Assembly: GCA_964413535.1 (NCBI GenBank)
Contig: CAYPTB010000008.1
Span: 1 to 64,000 of the forward strand
DNA length: 64,000 bases
Direction: 5' to 3'
From: CAYPTB01 sp964413535
GTDB lineage: Bacteria > Planctomycetota > UBA1135 > GCA-002686595
The position numbers and the translations under genes were made by a program. The notes below the pieces were generated by a model. The model did not search any database, was not told the DNA's origin, and worked only from the letters and a program-made list of their open reading frames with translations. Of the stretch, positions 37,450 through 45,569 are shown in pieces. Numbering within the stretch: position 1 is the first letter of the stretch; each line of letters starts with the position of its first letter.

Positions 37450-39159
37450 CTACGGCAAGAGCTGGAGCGGGACCGCGTTGCTCGCGAAGACGGCCTTCTT
37501 CGAGCCCCCATCGAACACGAGGTAGGCGTGGTGCGCCGTCAGACCCGCGAGGGAGGTGAACTCGCTCGCTGGGATCGCCAGCTCGGCGGAGAACTCACCG
37601 AAAGCGTCCAAGTGGCCCACGTGTCCGAGGAGCGGCGAGGGCGAGAGGAGCTTCTTCACTTGGTGCGGATTGCCCGACTTGAAGACGATCCAGAGGATGT
37701 CGGCTCCGCTGAAGGAGCCGAAGAGGCCCATGTTGAGCGGGAGGTGAACGCCGGACACCGGAATCCCCGGCTCCGTGCCGAGGAAGGTGCCCATCAGGGC
37801 GAAGAGCGAGTGCGCGTGCTCGGGCCCGGCCACGACGCTCAGCTCCTGCGCGCCGCCGAAGGAGAGCGAGATCGCGACGCCCGCGCGACCGAGCGCGATC
37901 GAGAAGGCGCGCGCGCGACCGCCGATCGCCCCGGAGAACACGTCCGGCACGCCGTCCCCGTTCAGATCTCCGCGCCCGGCGACGCTCGCTCCGAGGCCGG
38001 CGAGGGCGAGCTCGCCCGTGCATTCGAAGAGGCGCGCACCGTCCCAGCCCGACAGGACGTCCACGCGCCCGTTGTCGACGATCATGCGGCCGTCCGCGCC
38101 GCTGGTCCCGATCGCGAAGTCGCCGCGGCCGTCGCCGTCGATGTCCCCCAAGCCGGCGACCGACCCCCCGAAGAGCGCATTCGCCTGGCGCCCGCGCCGA
38201 GTCGAGCGAACCTCGCCCGTGGCTCCGTCGAAGAGCCGCACGAAGCCCTTCTTGCCGGGACACGCGAGCGGGGACGAACAGCCCGGAGCTCCGACGACGA
38301 TCTCGTCCTTGCCGTCGCCGTTCACGTCGTCGACGAAGTCGACGCTCGCTCCGAACTTGTCGTTCGCTTCCTCTCCATCGAAGAGGTGGAGCAACGCGCC
38401 GTTCGACCCGGAGAAGACCCGCACGCGCCCGGCATCCGTCCCGTTCGAATCGAAGGCCGGCCCACCGACGACGAGGTCGGGAACACCGTCGCCGTTCGCG
38501 TCGCCCCCGCCCGCGACCGCGTTCCCGAAGCCGTCGAAGGCCGTGTCTCCAGGGAACGTGTACAACGCCGTCCCGGTCAGCCCCGAGAAGACGCGCGCGA
38601 AGCCCGCCGCGAGCACGAGGATGCGGTTCGTGCCGACGATCAGGTCGTCGTGGCCGTCGCCGTTCACGTCCCCGGCTCCGTCGACCGAGTAGCCGAAGAA
38701 GTCCCCCGTATTGCCCGTGGTGAAGGTGCGCAGGATCGAACCGTCGGCTCCCGACCACACGCGCGCGTAGTTGCCTCCGAACGTGCCTGCCGCGATGTCG
38801 TCGAAGCCGTCGTCGTTCATGTCGCCGGCGTTGGCGACCGCGAAGCCGAGCTCGTCGAAGTCCGCACCGCCGACGAAGGTGAAGATTTCCTGGCCCGTGC
38901 GTCCGGAGCGGACTTCGACCCGGCCGCGGCGCTGGCCACCGGAGGGCGCCTTGGACGAACCGATGACGACCTCGTCGAAACCGTCGCCGTCGAGGTCCCG
39001 CACCGTGGCCACGGCACGCGAGTGGTTTTGCAGGGGATCCCCGACGACCTCGAGGATCCGCGCCTGGGCGGACGCGGGAGAGGCGAAACCGACAGCACAC
39101 AGGACCGCCGCGGCGCCGGGGACCGAGAAATGGACTTCCTTGCAGCGGGGGAGCTTCAT
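37450..39159 (-). CDS. secreted FG-GAP beta-propeller protein
   Basis: 569 residues with a Sec signal peptide (AAVLCAVGFASPASAQA). Seven Ca-binding FG-GAP repeats are readable: DLDGDGFDE, DMNDDGFDD, DVNGDGHDD, DANGDGVPD, DVNGDGKDE, DIDGDGRGD and DLNGDGVPD, which is right for one seven-bladed integrin-like propeller. The C-terminal ~100 residues are a separate beta-rich domain. Proteins like this are abundant in Planctomycetota. Function is unknown, likely adhesion or polymer binding. Confidence 0.88.
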   Translation of the reverse strand: MKLPRCKEVHFSVPGAAAVLCAVGFASPASAQARILEVVGDPLQNHSRAVATVRDLDGDGFDEVVIGSSKAPSGGQRRGRVEVRSGRTGQEIFTFVGGADFDELGFAVANAGDMNDDGFDDIAAGTFGGNYARVWSGADGSILRTFTTGNTGDFFGYSVDGAGDVNGDGHDDLIVGTNRILVLAAGFARVFSGLTGTALYTFPGDTAFDGFGNAVAGGGDANGDGVPDLVVGGPAFDSNGTDAGRVRVFSGSNGALLHLFDGEEANDKFGASVDFVDDVNGDGKDEIVVGAPGCSSPLACPGKKGFVRLFDGATGEVRSTRRGRQANALFGGSVAGLGDIDGDGRGDFAIGTSGADGRMIVDNGRVDVLSGWDGARLFECTGELALAGLGASVAGRGDLNGDGVPDVFSGAIGGRARAFSIALGRAGVAISLSFGGAQELSVVAGPEHAHSLFALMGTFLGTEPGIPVSGVHLPLNMGLFGSFSGADILWIVFKSGNPHQVKKLLSPSPLLGHVGHLDAFGEFSAELAIPASEFTSLAGLTAHHAYLVFDGGSKKAVFASNAVPLQLLP

Positions 39160-39325
39160 GCTTGCGGACGGAGCGGCCCCCCGAGGATAGCGCGCTCTGG
39201 GGAGGAACGCGGGAGGGGACGGGGGTGAATCGGATCCGCCGGAGATGGAGACGCGCCCCGCGCAGCGCGAGTTCCACGGCGATTTCACCCTAGTTTCACC
39301 GCCCTATGGGTGGGGTCAGGGCATC

Positions 39326-40066
39326 GTGGGGCGGAAGCACCCTACCTTGGACAGCGCCATCGATCTCACGCGTCGCTCGTTCCGAACGGAGCTCATGGAG
39401 GAGCCGGGCCTCGCGCCCGAGGTCCACGTTCGAGCTCTGCGCGCGCTCGGACGGCTGAATGCGGCGAGCGGGATCGACCGCGCCTTCTTCACGCGTATCG
39501 CGGCGCTCGCGGTGCGGGTCGGGACGAACAAGCCGTTGCGCGTGCTCGACCTCGCGTGCGGGGGCGGCGACGTGACGATCGCGCTCGCGCGTCGTGCCAA
39601 GCGCGCGGGACTCGCCCTCGAAGTCGCGGGTTGCGACGTGAGCTCGACGGCCGTCGACCACGCGCGCAAGCTCGCCCTCGAGCGCGGCGCGCGGGTGCGG
39701 TTCTTCCAGCTGGACTGCATCGCGAACGAGCTCCCGACCGGCTACGACGCCGTCACGAGCTCGTTGTTCGTGCACCACCTCGACCACGAGCAGGCGCTCG
39801 GTCTGCTCGGGTCGATGACGCGCGCCGCGGGACGGCTCGTGCTCGTGAGCGACCTCGTGCGCAGCCGGATGGGACATCTCCTCGCCCGCGTCGCCACACG
39901 GGTCGTCACGCGGTCGCACGTCGTCCACGTCGACGGTCCGCGCTCGGTGGAGCGCGCCTTCACGCTCGCGGAGGCGCGCGAGCTGACGCGCGAGGCGGGG
40001 CTCGCGAGCGCCGTCGTGAGGCCCGATTGGCCGTGCCGCTGGCTCCTCGAGTGGGCGCGGGAATGA
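39326..40066 (+). CDS. class I SAM-dependent methyltransferase
   Basis: About 246 residues. The SAM motif is VLDLACGGGDVTIALARRAK, with a motif II acidic tail around CDVSSTAVDHARKLA and LFVHHLDHEQAL later, typical of UbiE-like or natural-product methyltransferases. The start is unsure: homologues usually have sequence before the MEEPGL stretch, so an upstream GTG (39326) is preferred over the ATG at 39395; an ATG at 39245 is also open. The substrate is unknown. Confidence 0.8.
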   Translation: MGRKHPTLDSAIDLTRRSFRTELMEEPGLAPEVHVRALRALGRLNAASGIDRAFFTRIAALAVRVGTNKPLRVLDLACGGGDVTIALARRAKRAGLALEVAGCDVSSTAVDHARKLALERGARVRFFQLDCIANELPTGYDAVTSSLFVHHLDHEQALGLLGSMTRAAGRLVLVSDLVRSRMGHLLARVATRVVTRSHVVHVDGPRSVERAFTLAEARELTREAGLASAVVRPDWPCRWLLEWARE

Positions 40067-40130
40067 TCGGCTCGGCCGAAGCGTGCCCGGCGAACGCCGT
40101 TCGCCCAAACGCGCCGAACCTCCCGTCCCG

Positions 40131-40493
40131 TCAGTCGTTCGGCTCGGCCGCGTACTTGTCGAACCGCAGGGCCGCGAGCAACCCCTCGACGTCCTGCTGC
40201 GCAGGGACGAGCGCCTCGGCGCGCGCCGCGTAGAAGTCGACGGCCGCCTCGCGCACGCCCGACACTCCCGCGAGCGCGTGGTAGAGCTTCCCGACGCACC
40301 CCTCGCAGCACATGCCCGTCACGTGGAAGCTCTTGACCACCATCCCGGCCGGAACGTCGCCGGAGAGCACGCTGGGAATCGCGCTCTGCGCGGCGAGGGT
40401 CGGCGCGACGTAGTCGGGGTCGCCGGCATTCCGAACGACCAGGACGAGCGCCGAGGCGGCGAGGGCGAGCGGGATCCAGGAGGGGGCTCTCAT
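40131..40493 (-). CDS. heavy-metal-associated (HMA) domain protein, membrane-anchored
   Basis: 120 residues. A hydrophobic N-terminus (WIPLALAASALVLVV) acts as anchor or signal, followed by an HMA domain with GMCCEGC (C63 and C66 are the CxxC pair) and YHALAGVSGVREAAVDF. These ferredoxin-like domains bind copper, mercury or similar metals. It probably faces the periplasm and carries metal there. Confidence 0.82.
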   Translation of the reverse strand: MRAPSWIPLALAASALVLVVRNAGDPDYVAPTLAAQSAIPSVLSGDVPAGMVVKSFHVTGMCCEGCVGKLYHALAGVSGVREAAVDFYAARAEALVPAQQDVEGLLAALRFDKYAAEPND

Positions 40494-40661
40494 GGCGAAG
40501 CGGGCGAAGAGTCTCCGAGCGACGCGCGCCTGCCGTCAAGCCCGCGACCGTCGGGCGCCCTCCTAGGCCGCGCGGAGGCGCTTTGGGAGCGCCCAGTTCG
40601 CCCGGGGTTCCGCCCGGCGCGGGCGCTGCGCCGCGCCCTCCGCGAACTAGAATCCCCCTCG

Positions 40662-41255
40662 ATGCCCGCCAGCGATCCGATTCGCCATGCCTTCGAGGAG
40701 GCCTCCTCCACCCTGAAGGCGTTCCTCGCGAGCCCCGAGGCGCTCGCGAACGTGAAGCGCTTCGCCGACCTCGCCTTCGAGACCTTCCAGCGCGGCGGCC
40801 TCCTGCTCTCCTGCGGCAACGGCGGGAGCATGTGCGACGCGATGCACTTCGCCGAGGAATGGACCGGACGCTTCCGCGGCGACCGCGCCGCTCTGCCGGC
40901 CATCGCCTTCTCCGACCCGAGCCAGCTCACCTGCATCGCGAACGACTTCGGCTTCGACGAGGTCTTCGCGCGCTCCGTCGAGGCCTACGGCAAGCAGGGC
41001 GACCTCCTGCTCGCCATCTCGACCTCCGGCAACTCTCCGAACATCCTGCGCGCCGTCGAGGTGGCGCGCGAGAAGGGCGTCACGACCATCGGCTTGCTCG
41101 GCAAGGGCGGCGGCAAGCTCAAGGACCAGGTCGACGTCCCGATCATCGTTCCCGTGGCGACCACCTCGGACCGCATCCAAGAGGTCCACATCAAGGTCAT
41201 CCACATCGTGATCGAGGCGACCGAGCGGCGCTTGTTCCCGGCGAACTACCGCTAG
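40662..41255 (+). CDS. gmhA: phosphoheptose isomerase GmhA (SIS domain)
   Basis: 197 residues, the normal GmhA length. It has the SIS fold with LLSCGNGGSMCDAMHFAEEWTGRF, LAISTSGNSPNILRAVEVAREKG and the C-terminal HIVIEATERRLFP. It turns sedoheptulose-7-phosphate into D-glycero-D-manno-heptose-7-phosphate for LPS or S-layer glycans, which suggests a Gram-negative envelope. The catalytic Glu and His of GmhA are in place. Confidence 0.93.
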   Translation: MPASDPIRHAFEEASSTLKAFLASPEALANVKRFADLAFETFQRGGLLLSCGNGGSMCDAMHFAEEWTGRFRGDRAALPAIAFSDPSQLTCIANDFGFDEVFARSVEAYGKQGDLLLAISTSGNSPNILRAVEVAREKGVTTIGLLGKGGGKLKDQVDVPIIVPVATTSDRIQEVHIKVIHIVIEATERRLFPANYR

Positions 41256-41399
41256 GAACGAGAACCGCGGGACACTTCCGGATTCGTTGGAACGTCCCGG
41301 GCCCGCGATAGGTCGTGCTCGCTCCGTCAGCGCAGGCACGAGCCGTTGGACGCCGCTACTCGCGCGGTCGATCCGAAGGACGCCTTCGAGACCTTCGAT

Positions 41400-43193
41400 T
41401 CAGACGGCGAGCTCGAGCGGCCAGAAGACCGGGATCAGGAGCGTCGCGAGGATCCACCACATGAGGTTCAGCGGCACGCCGACCTTCAAGTAGTCGGCGA
41501 AGCGGTAGCCGCCGGGGCCGTAGACGATCGTGTTCACCTGGTAGCCGATCGGCGTGGAGAAATCGATCGAGGCGGCGAACATCACGGCGACGATGAAGGC
41601 AAGCGGACTCAGGCCGTTGTGCTGGGCCGTCTCCAATGCGATCGGCAGCATCAAGAGCGCCGAGCCGTTGTTGGAGATCATCGCCGTCAGGAGATTCGTG
41701 ATCAGGTAGATGGCGGAGAGCAAGCCTACGCTCCCGAGCGGCGCAACGACCGAGCTCAAGCCCCCGGCGATCCAGCTCGCCGTGCCGCTCTTGTCCATTG
41801 CGAGCCCGAGGCACAGGGTGCCCGCGATCAGCACCAGGATGGGCATGTCCAGCGCGCGGTAGGCGTCGCGCACGCTGAGGCAGCCGCCGGCCACCATGAT
41901 CGCGGCACCCGCGACGGAAAGCACGGAGATCGGAAGGCTCTCCAGCTCGAGCGTCGCGAGCGCGACCACGACGGCGATCGTCGTCATCGCGAGCCAAGCT
42001 TTGTGCGGCAGCGTCACCTTCTCGCGCACGCTCTCGAGCAAGAGGAAGTTGCGCGCGTCGCGCAGATCCTCGAGGGCCTTCGCCTCGGCCTGCACCAACA
42101 GCACGTCGCCAACGCGCAGGCGCAGCTCCCCGACCTTCTCGCGGATGTGGAAGCCGTGGCGCTGCACGGCGAGCACGGCCACGCCGTGGCGCGAGTACAG
42201 GTTCAGGTCGCGCACGCGCTCGCCGACCGCCGTGCTGGGCGGGCGCACGAGGAGCTCGGCGAGCGTGATGTCCCGCGCGCGGGCGCGGAACTCCGGCGAC
42301 GCGAGGTCGCGCGACAAGAGCAGATTGCCCGAGCGCTGCAGATCGAGCAGCGCGTTGACGTCGCCCTTCAAGAGCAGCGTGTCGCCTTCCTGCAGCACGA
42401 GCTTGCCCTCGGGGGTCTTGATCTCCTCTCTGCGGATCAACTGGAGAACCCGCACGCCCTGGGCGAGCTTGGTCACGGCCTCGTCGATCGTCTTCCCGAT
42501 CGCTGCGCTCCCCCCCGGCACCTCGAGCTCGGTCACGTACTCGTGGATCTTCCCTCCGCGCGCCCCGGTCGCGAGCGACATGCGCGTCGGCAGCAGGCGA
42601 TTGCCCAACGTCAACAGGTACACGAGTGTCATGACCACGCCGACGATCGCCAACGGCAGGGGCTCGAAGAAGTCGAGCGGCGCCATGCCGTACTGCGGCA
42701 GCGCCGTCGACACGAGCAGGCTCGTCGACGTGCCGATGATCGTGCACATCCCGCCGACGATCGCGGCGTAGGCGAGCGGGATCAGGAGCTTCGACGGCGC
42801 GACGTTCATCGTCTCGGCCAGACCAAGCGCGATCGGCAGGAAGATCACGACGATCGGCGTGTTGTTGACGAAGGCCGAGCACGCCGCCGAGGCCACCAGC
42901 AGAGCCAGCAACATGCGCTTCGGGCTGCCGTTGCCGAGGCGCATGAGCTGCCGGCTGAGGAAGCCGAGCGCGCCCGTCCGCACCAGGCCGGCCGCGATGA
43001 CGAACATCGCGGCGACGGTGATCAGCGCCTCGTTGCCGAAGGACTGGAACGCTTCCTTGGGGGTGAGCACGCGGCCCACGACGAGTGCGACGAGGATGCC
43101 CACCGCGACGCCGTCGGGCGAGAACCACTCCTTCACGAACAGGACGAGGGCGACGACCAGCACGCACAGAACGAAGCCGATCTCGATCGTCAT
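41400..43193 (-). CDS. SLC13/DASS-type transporter with two RCK_C domains
   Basis: 597 residues. About 12 membrane helices are split by a cytoplasmic middle carrying two TrkA-C (RCK_C) domains (about 210-290 and 300-375: TKLAQGVRVLQLIRREE..., YSRHGVAVLAVQRHGF). Both substrate-like motifs FVNNTPIVVIFLP and ISNNGSALLMLP are present. It is probably a Na-coupled sulfate or dicarboxylate carrier. The ATG at 43193 is chosen over an upstream open frame because the first helix starts there. Confidence 0.9.
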   Translation of the reverse strand: MTIEIGFVLCVLVVALVLFVKEWFSPDGVAVGILVALVVGRVLTPKEAFQSFGNEALITVAAMFVIAAGLVRTGALGFLSRQLMRLGNGSPKRMLLALLVASAACSAFVNNTPIVVIFLPIALGLAETMNVAPSKLLIPLAYAAIVGGMCTIIGTSTSLLVSTALPQYGMAPLDFFEPLPLAIVGVVMTLVYLLTLGNRLLPTRMSLATGARGGKIHEYVTELEVPGGSAAIGKTIDEAVTKLAQGVRVLQLIRREEIKTPEGKLVLQEGDTLLLKGDVNALLDLQRSGNLLLSRDLASPEFRARARDITLAELLVRPPSTAVGERVRDLNLYSRHGVAVLAVQRHGFHIREKVGELRLRVGDVLLVQAEAKALEDLRDARNFLLLESVREKVTLPHKAWLAMTTIAVVVALATLELESLPISVLSVAGAAIMVAGGCLSVRDAYRALDMPILVLIAGTLCLGLAMDKSGTASWIAGGLSSVVAPLGSVGLLSAIYLITNLLTAMISNNGSALLMLPIALETAQHNGLSPLAFIVAVMFAASIDFSTPIGYQVNTIVYGPGGYRFADYLKVGVPLNLMWWILATLLIPVFWPLELAV

Positions 43194-43418
43194 TCTCGGG
43201 AGGCTTCTCGCGCGGCCCAGCGTGCCGCGCGGGACCGCCATGCTAGGGTCCGACCCGCGAAAGCGCGCGAGAACGCCCATCCACGTCGTGAGCGGCTCGC
43301 TCGGCCGGCGCCATGATCGGGGGAAGGAATCGCCCCGGAGCAACCCCGTGCCGACGTCGTGCGCCGAAGTCGAGATCGTGAGCGCGAGCCGACGGATCGG
43401 GAGATCGCGGCAGCGGCT

Positions 43419-43649
43419 CTACGGTCCCAACAACAGCCCCGGGATTTCCTGGTAGGAGGGGAAGCGGCCCTGCGCGAGCTTCGAGTAGACGAGCTTCCCG
43501 TCGCTCGACACCTCGAAGGCGCCCTTGTCGCCCTGCACGAGCTCGACCGAGAGCTCCGTCTCGGGAAAGGCTGCGCGGATCTCGGCGGCCAGACCGGTCG
43601 CCTGCGGAAGGTAGTTTCAGCGAACGCAGTACTCGATGCGGATCTTCAT
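43419..43649 (-). CDS. SelW-like selenoprotein (CxxU, Rdx family), in-frame UGA at codon 11
   Basis: 76 residues if UGA is read as Sec. The start is MKIRIEYCVR, then UGA, then NYLPQATGL. C8 and U11 form the CxxU motif of selenoprotein W/SelT-like Rdx proteins. The rest (AAEIRAAFPETELSVEL, GAFEVSSDGKLVYSKLAQG) matches the thioredoxin-like SelW fold, including the GxFEV stretch. The gene ends at TAG, not UGA. A hairpin starts 13 bases after UGA. It lies 26 bases from a divergent second selenoprotein gene. Ordinary gene callers miss or truncate it. Confidence 0.88.
43590..43604 (-). promoter_or_regulatory. bSECIS-like hairpin after the SelW UGA
   Basis: On the coding strand CAGGC pairs with GTCTG around loop GACCG: a 5-bp stem with one G-U pair. 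The loop begins with G at +18 from UGA, as expected for bacterial SECIS elements read by SelB. Confidence 0.6.
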
Positions 43650-43675
43650 GCTGGGTTCCACGATACCCTCGGTGC

Positions 43676-44071
43676 ATGAAAGCCTCCATCGCGCTCCTCC
43701 TGGTCCTCGCCCTCGGTGGGGCGAGCGCCTGCGCGTCCGCTTCGGACACGGAAGTCGTCGAAGCCGCCGCGCTCCCGAAGATCCGCTACTTCATGATCGC
43801 GGACGCCTGACCCTTCTGCCGCAAAGTCGAGGTCGCCGTGGGCGAGCTCGCTAAGGAGTACGAAGGGCGCGTCGTGTTCGAGGTGATCCCGGCCGCGGAG
43901 ACGAGCCAGCGCAGCGCCGAGATCGCGTCCTTGGGTTTCACCGAGCTGCGCCACGGCCTGGTGGGCTTCGGCCCGGACGGCGAAGTGCTCGCGAAGCTTC
44001 CCGGACACGACTACGACAAGGCCGAGATCGAAGCCGTCGTGGAGACGCTCTTGGCTACGAGTGAGCGCTGA
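43676..44071 (+). CDS. exported thioredoxin-like selenoprotein (UPFC), in-frame UGA at codon 45
   Basis: 131 residues if UGA at 43808-43810 is Sec. A signal sequence (IALLLVLALGGASAC) ends at C19, a weak lipobox. Then comes a thioredoxin-like part: IRYFMIADA, U45-P-F-C48, an amphipathic helix (VEVAVGELAKEYEG) and VVFEVIPAAE. Sec replaces the N-terminal nucleophile Cys of a CxxC motif. The usual cis-Pro is absent (TELRHGLVGF). It probably reduces or oxidises thiols outside the cytoplasm; the natural partner is unknown. It ends with a regular TGA. Confidence 0.85.
43829..43849 (+). promoter_or_regulatory. bSECIS-like hairpin after the UPFC UGA
   Basis: GAG(G)TCGCC pairs with GGCGA(G)CTC around loop GTG: eight pairs with one G-G mismatch. 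The loop G lies at +28 from UGA, inside the accepted window for bacterial SECIS. Confidence 0.6.
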
Positions 44072-44252
44072 CGCGCGCACCCGACGATCCAGAAGCGAGC
44101 AAGCGCGTGCTGTTCGCTTCGAACCGATTCCGAGAGCTGGACAGCCCACGACTTCGCCGTCGGGCTCGCGCGCGCCCATTCCGATCGGGAGGTGGCTCGC
44201 GATCGACCCCTTCCGCGCGACCCTTCCGCGCGACCTCGGGTACGCTCGTTCG

Positions 44253-45152
44253 GTGGAGCCGACCCAGGGATGGTTCGCGCCGGCCGCGGCGCTGCGGCCG
44301 TGGGTCGAGGGGTACTGGGCGATCGAGGGCGCGGCGGGCGGGCCGAGCGAGTGCGTGCTGCCGGACGGGTGCTGCGAGATCGTCTTCGACCTCGGCGACC
44401 CGTTTCGGCGCGTGCGCGCGGACGGGAGCACGGAGACGCAGCCGCGCGCGCTCGTGGCCGGGCAGATCGACGGAGCGCTCGAGCTCGTCGCGACCGGCCG
44501 CATCGAGCTGTTCGGGATCCGCTTCGCTCCGCACGGCGCCTATCCGTTCCTGCGACTGCCGATCGACTCGCTCCTGAATTCGACGCCGGCGCTCGGCGAT
44601 GCGGCGCCGCGGCTCGAACGGGCGCTCCTGGCGGCGCTCGAGAGCGCGCCGGACGACGTGGGCGCGCGCGTGCGCGCGTTGGACGCGGCCTTGTTGCGCG
44701 CACTCGACGGGCGCGCGGGAGTGGGCGACGCGCGCGTCGCCGAAGGTGTGCGCCGGATCGCTCGCTCGCGCGGCACGCTGAAGATCGACGCGCTCGCGCG
44801 CCACGTGGGGCTCGGCGCGCGGCAGCTCGAGCGCCTGTTCCTGCGCGAGGTCGGTCTCGGTCCGAAGCGCCTGGCGCGCATCCAGCGCTTCCAGGCGCTC
44901 GTGAAGGCGGCCGCGACCGAGGAAGTCGCGTCGTGGGCGGCGCTCGCGGCCGAGCTCGGCTTCTCCGACCAAGCGCACCTCGTGCGCGAGTTCAGGGCCT
45001 TCGCCGGCGTCAGTCCGGGACACTGGTCGGAAGGTCTGCACACGTTGGCGCGCTTCTTCTCGCGTCCTTTCGAGCTCGACTCGCTGGTCCTGGCGAGGGC
45101 GAACGGACGTGGAGGTCACGATGCGGCAACGCGTTCGCAGAGCGAGCCGTAG
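44253..45152 (+). CDS. AraC-family transcriptional regulator
   Basis: About 299 residues from a GTG. The N-terminal part (AALRPWVEGYWAIEG, ECVLPDGCCEIVFDLGDPF, LFGIRFAPHGAYPFLRLP) is the DUF6597-like sensor of AraC regulators. The C-terminal part is a double helix-turn-helix (IDALARHVGLGARQLERLFLREVGLGPKRLARIQRFQ, LGFSDQAHLVREFRAF). The frame is open upstream; the start is chosen where the sensor domain begins. The effector is unknown. Confidence 0.85.
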   Translation: MEPTQGWFAPAAALRPWVEGYWAIEGAAGGPSECVLPDGCCEIVFDLGDPFRRVRADGSTETQPRALVAGQIDGALELVATGRIELFGIRFAPHGAYPFLRLPIDSLLNSTPALGDAAPRLERALLAALESAPDDVGARVRALDAALLRALDGRAGVGDARVAEGVRRIARSRGTLKIDALARHVGLGARQLERLFLREVGLGPKRLARIQRFQALVKAAATEEVASWAALAAELGFSDQAHLVREFRAFAGVSPGHWSEGLHTLARFFSRPFELDSLVLARANGRGGHDAATRSQSEP

Positions 45153-45294
45153 TCGCCGTCGAGCCCGAGGCGTGCACGCTCGCGCAAGAGCCGATCCTCA
45201 GGCGTCTCTGCGCCCTCCCGAGCGTCGTCGTCGGAACGCTCCGCGGAGCCGGCGGTAGACTGCTGCGACCGACCTCCGAGTCGGAAACCCGTGC

Positions 45295-45546
45295 ATGCTG
45301 CTCGTGACGCGATCGATGACCCGTCTCGCTCTCGCGTCGATCGCGCTCGTGTCGCTCGTGTCGCTCGTGTGGTTGGGTAGCGGGCGAGCTAGCGCAGGGG
45401 GCGCAGAGGACGAGCAGGGCGCGATCCAAGTCGAGGTCCTGGCCCGGCTCGAGCAGCGCTGGCTTGCTCCCTCTCGCGATCCTACGACGGCGACTGGGCA
45501 GTTCGGGAGCGCGAGACGGACGGCGAAGCCGCCTGGCCGGAGCTGA
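45295..45546 (+). CDS. possible small secreted protein
   Basis: 83 residues from the first ATG or 76 from the second. A signal-like start (RLALASIALVSLVSLVWLG) ends at SASAGG-like ASAGG; the remainder has no similarity that I recognise. It contains a 9-base unit (CGCTCGTGT) three times at 45344-45370. It could be a chance frame. An 11-base direct repeat (GCTGAGTCAGG) lies at 45542-45552 and 45564-45574. Confidence 0.3.
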   Translation: MLLVTRSMTRLALASIALVSLVSLVWLGSGRASAGGAEDEQGAIQVEVLARLEQRWLAPSRDPTTATGQFGSARRTAKPPGRS

Positions 45547-45569
45547 GTCAGGGCCGGCTGACCGCTGAG

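Noticed and set aside
45344..45370. Tandem 9-base repeat as CRISPR or regulatory array
   Set aside because: Only three contiguous units without spacers, and it may be coding for an LVS-rich signal helix.
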